From a bacterium (lineage in GTDB: Bacteria > UBP14 > UBA6098): a stretch of 6,822 nt of DNA. The stretch's first letter is position 1. Every line of letters begins with the position of its first letter. Below the pieces are notes generated by a model. The model had not been told where the DNA came from. It worked only from the letters and a program-made list of their open reading frames with translations, and searched no databases. Shown piece by piece: positions 3,846 to 6,822 of this stretch. The stretch spans positions 1 through 6,822 of the forward strand of contig DAOWNU010000102.1 in the NCBI GenBank assembly GCA_030642425.1. The letters are read 5' to 3'. Both the position numbers and the translations under genes were made by a program.

Positions 3846-6822
3846 ATGAAACCGCTTTTCTTGATTATTTCGTTATTATCCGTGTCGATTTCAATCCACG
3901 CAGGGGCGCCGGACCCGCACGTGCTGGCGATGCTCGGCCATCCGGCATTCGAGAGCGAAGGCGGCCTTCAATCCGATTTCGTCCAAAACAATTTCTCGAT
4001 ACACGAAGGGCGTGTCGATTTGATTATCTCGCACGAACCGGGATGGGCCGCGCCGGGATATGCGCGAATCGAGTCCGACCGGTGGGGTTATGCCGTCCTG
4101 AATATTCCGCTCTCGCGGCTCGGTGCTCTTGTCGATGACCCGGACGTTATTTGGGTCGAGGCCTCCAGCCGTTGCGACCCGACCTGCAATATCAGCGTGC
4201 CCGAAACCGGCGCGCCGGAAATCTGGACCTCCCCCGAAGGCGGCGGCGGCGAGGGCGTTATTGTGGGCGTGCTCGACACCGGAATCGATTGGGGACACCC
4301 CGATTTCGCGGATACTTATGGCGACAACCGGATTATCGCAATCTGGGACATGACCGAAGATGGCGCGGTTTTCCCGCCGGAGTTCGGCTACGGCACGCTT
4401 TGGGACAATATCGACATTTCGGACGGGCTTTGTACACAGGAGGATTTTTACGGCCACGGCACACATGTCACGGGCACCGCGGCGGGCAGCGACTCGATAT
4501 ACACGGGCATGGCTCCCGGCGCGGATATTCTGGTCGCGAAGGCCGGAAACTATTATTTCTACAGCCACGACATCGCCAACGGCTTTATCTGGCTGACCGA
4601 TTTTTCGGAAAATCTCGGCCAGCCGATAGTGGTGAACATGTCTCTCGGCGGGAGCTACGGCCCCCACGACGGCAGCCTGCTTTACGAGCGGGTTATGGGC
4701 GCGCACACCGGCCCTGGAAAACTGCTCTGTATCTCGGCGGGGAACTCCAACAACAACGGCAGGCATTACCAATTCGATATCACGCCCGCTCTTGGCGACA
4801 CACTGCGTATCGAGGTCGCCCCATATTATGCGCCGGGGGCTTTCAACGACTACCTGTTCGTCTCGGGATGGTATTCCGGGGACGACTCGCTGGCCGTCAA
4901 TATCCGCTCGCCGCACGGCCGCACTTACGGCCCCATTCATCCGGGCGACGACATCGTTTTCGGCTCCGACGGCGACGGCATGGTCTGGCTGGATAACGCT
5001 TCCGCCGGACCCGCCCCCAACGGCGACCATTGTTTCACCTTCATTATTGTCGATGCCGATCCCGACGAGCCGCCGGCTTCGGGCGAGTGGAGCATAATCT
5101 ACTCCGGCGAGGGAACCGTGCACGGCTGGCTTTACGGCGCGGCGCTGTCCGCGTATTTCTACGAGGACGACATAACAAATTCGCACATACTCGGCCCGCC
5201 GGGGACGACGCCGGAGGCGATAACTGTCGCCAGTTATGCCACGAAAAACGAGTGGGTCAACGCCTACGGGGACACTTCGAGGCGAAGCTGGATCGATCTC
5301 GGGGAGATTTCGAGTTTTTCAAGCCCCGGGCCTTCGCGGACCGGCAACCAAAAACCGGATATCGCCGCACCCGGCCAATTGATAGCCGCCGCAAAATCCG
5401 TGAGCGGGGATTTTTCCTCGTGGTGGTGCACTTTCGACAACAACCACACGAACATGCAGGGCACTTCGATGGCCGCGCCGCACGTCACGGGCGCGCTCGC
5501 TCTTCTTCTTCAGGCCGACCCTGCTCTCACGCCGGACATGGCGCGCGAAATTCTCAACTCGACCGCGGTAATCGACAGCTTTGTCGGAACTGCGCCGAAC
5601 AACAGATGGGGCGGCGGGAAAATGGATATCGGCGCGGCGTTTGTCGCGCTGGAACCGACCGCGGCGAGGGCTTTGCCAATCGGGGAAACAATCTCCGACA
5701 CGGCATATATCCTCGTTACAAAGTTCTTCGTGGCGAGTGTGCCGGAGGATATTTCGGAAATCGCTATCGATGTCGAACTGCTTTCGGGCAACGGCATGTT
5801 GAAGCTCCGCTACGGCGAATCGCCCGGCTTTTCCGACAACGACACTTCTATAGTTTTAAGCGTCGGGCACAACGAACTTCTCCTCGACGCTTCCAGCACA
5901 GCGCCGCCGGAGCCGGGTGACCTTTATCTTCGCTTCGAATGCTACGCCCTTTCGTTGCCCTTCGACGTTACGTTGAATTTTTCTTCGGATTACGCGGGCA
6001 ATCGGATAAACCGCGCGGAACAGACCGCATTGGACACTGTCGAAATCGCGTTCGGGCGCGAACCGGCCTTGCTGGCCGGTGATATTTCCCACTGGACAAT
6101 AACCGCCGAGGCGGAGACTATCGCGATAATCTTCGCCGAACTCGACAGCAACCTGCTCACACTGGCGCTTGCCGATGAGATCGAAGTCGGGAGCGAGGTG
6201 AAGGTTTATTACCGGGGCATCCCGGAGCTTTTCGACAGCGGTTTCGAGATGGTCGAAACACTCTGGCCGATAATCGAAGGCAGCATCTACCACGATGTCG
6301 TCTGGGCGGACACGGTCTGGCCCTATTATATCGGCAGCTGCTCGATAAAGCCCAGCGGCAGCCTGACAATAATGCCGGGCGTCCGTGTTTTCGGGCTTAA
6401 CTGGATGAGCAAGCTCTATATCGACGGCGAAATGCAAATACTCGGCTCGCCGGAAAGGCCTGTGATTTTCGATGTCCGGGAGGGCTGGGGCAATTGGGGC
6501 GGGATCGAAATATCGAATTGGCGCTCGCCGCGGGAGATGTTCAACGTCCAAATAAACAACGCCGAGATAGGCATTCGCCTCAAAAAGCACTACCTTAACG
6601 CGGTTGGGCTGGACATTCGCAACGCCACAACCGGGATTATTCTGGAGAATTACGCCGACCTGACCGTGCGGAATCTGGTCATCTCCGGTGTCAACAGCGC
6701 CGACGCCGAGCCGACCGAGCTTGCCGGGATTTGGGCGATAAAGGGCGGCGAGATCGACATTATCAACGCCACGTTCGACAGCATCTACTACGCCGCGATC
6801 TCGGTGGACACGGTGGAAAGCC
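3846..6822 (+). CDS. Secreted subtilisin-like serine protease (S8) with a C-terminal beta-helix, 3' end beyond the window
   Basis: The first 992 residues are present and the frame is open to the window edge. A signal peptide (MKPLFLIISLLSVSISIHA, cut near residue 19) is followed by a probable inhibitor propeptide (about 45-108). The catalytic domain has the full triad: Asp144 in VLDTGIDWGHPDF, His204 in GHGTHVTGT and Ser541 in GTSMAAPHVTG, with oxyanion Asn300 in SAGNSNNNG. It should cleave proteins outside the cytoplasm; its substrate is unknown. Asn300 and Ser541 are 241 residues apart, against 66 in subtilisin BPN', because a beta-rich domain (about 308-440) is inserted. After the catalytic domain (to about 600) come a beta-sandwich region (about 610-800) and, from about 812, a beta-helix (SLTIMPGVRVFG, YIDGEMQILGSPERPVIF). 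A sorting domain like that of the neighbouring gene is expected beyond the edge but not seen. The long antisense frames beneath it are shadows. Confidence 0.92.
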   Translation, partial: MKPLFLIISLLSVSISIHAGAPDPHVLAMLGHPAFESEGGLQSDFVQNNFSIHEGRVDLIISHEPGWAAPGYARIESDRWGYAVLNIPLSRLGALVDDPDVIWVEASSRCDPTCNISVPETGAPEIWTSPEGGGGEGVIVGVLDTGIDWGHPDFADTYGDNRIIAIWDMTEDGAVFPPEFGYGTLWDNIDISDGLCTQEDFYGHGTHVTGTAAGSDSIYTGMAPGADILVAKAGNYYFYSHDIANGFIWLTDFSENLGQPIVVNMSLGGSYGPHDGSLLYERVMGAHTGPGKLLCISAGNSNNNGRHYQFDITPALGDTLRIEVAPYYAPGAFNDYLFVSGWYSGDDSLAVNIRSPHGRTYGPIHPGDDIVFGSDGDGMVWLDNASAGPAPNGDHCFTFIIVDADPDEPPASGEWSIIYSGEGTVHGWLYGAALSAYFYEDDITNSHILGPPGTTPEAITVASYATKNEWVNAYGDTSRRSWIDLGEISSFSSPGPSRTGNQKPDIAAPGQLIAAAKSVSGDFSSWWCTFDNNHTNMQGTSMAAPHVTGALALLLQADPALTPDMAREILNSTAVIDSFVGTAPNNRWGGGKMDIGAAFVALEPTAARALPIGETISDTAYILVTKFFVASVPEDISEIAIDVELLSGNGMLKLRYGESPGFSDNDTSIVLSVGHNELLLDASSTAPPEPGDLYLRFECYALSLPFDVTLNFSSDYAGNRINRAEQTALDTVEIAFGREPALLAGDISHWTITAEAETIAIIFAELDSNLLTLALADEIEVGSEVKVYYRGIPELFDSGFEMVETLWPIIEGSIYHDVVWADTVWPYYIGSCSIKPSGSLTIMPGVRVFGLNWMSKLYIDGEMQILGSPERPVIFDVREGWGNWGGIEISNWRSPREMFNVQINNAEIGIRLKKHYLNAVGLDIRNATTGIILENYADLTVRNLVISGVNSADAEPTELAGIWAIKGGEIDIINATFDSIYYAAISVDTVES

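Noticed and set aside
3891..5186. 431-residue minus-strand open frame opposite the subtilase
   Set aside because: It lies antisense to the catalytic domain, whose Asp, His and Ser motifs are intact. Its length is explained by the GC-rich third positions of the real gene, and its sequence shows no recognisable domain.
5856..6590. 244-residue minus-strand open frame opposite the subtilase C-terminal part
   Set aside because: Shadow of the subtilase reading frame; no domain or ribosome site seen.

Overview
The window holds two large, divergently transcribed genes for secreted multidomain proteins, a 312-bp promoter region between them, and a short repeat-rich stretch at the left edge. No RNA gene, transposase or CRISPR array was seen. 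The right-hand gene runs off the end.

Likely source: an uncultured Gram-negative bacterium whose exported proteins carry a C-terminal sorting domain of the Por/type IX kind (KPNPFNS, then IFDVNGRLV, SGIYLVRV and a KRVVYLK end). This is typical of Bacteroidota-related groups and of candidate phyla such as WOR-3 or TA06. That placement is inferred from protein style and is not firm.

Layout. Positions 1-104: about five degenerate 21-bp tandem repeats that continue off the left edge. Positions 105-272: no convincing gene. Positions 273-3533, minus strand: a 1086-residue protein with a signal peptide, a long right-handed beta-helix, a legumain/caspase-like (C13) domain that appears to have lost both catalytic residues, a beta-rich linker and the sorting domain. 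The sorting domain carries an in-frame 93-bp insertion made of two palindromes (372-470). Positions 3534-3845: divergent promoters, a duplicated 17-bp motif, a 12-bp inverted repeat and a GCTCTGCGT repeat cassette. Positions 3846-6822, plus strand: an apparently active subtilisin-like protease with a large insertion between its Asn and Ser active-site residues, followed by a beta-sandwich and the beginning of a second beta-helix.

How they may work together: both products should leave the cytoplasm, and both join a protease-fold domain to a beta-helix, one apparently active and one apparently dead. A shared role at the cell surface or on extracellular polymers is plausible, but nothing in the sequence shows that the two proteins interact. 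The most notable points are the in-frame palindromic element with a probable target-site duplication and the double active-site loss in the C13-like domain.
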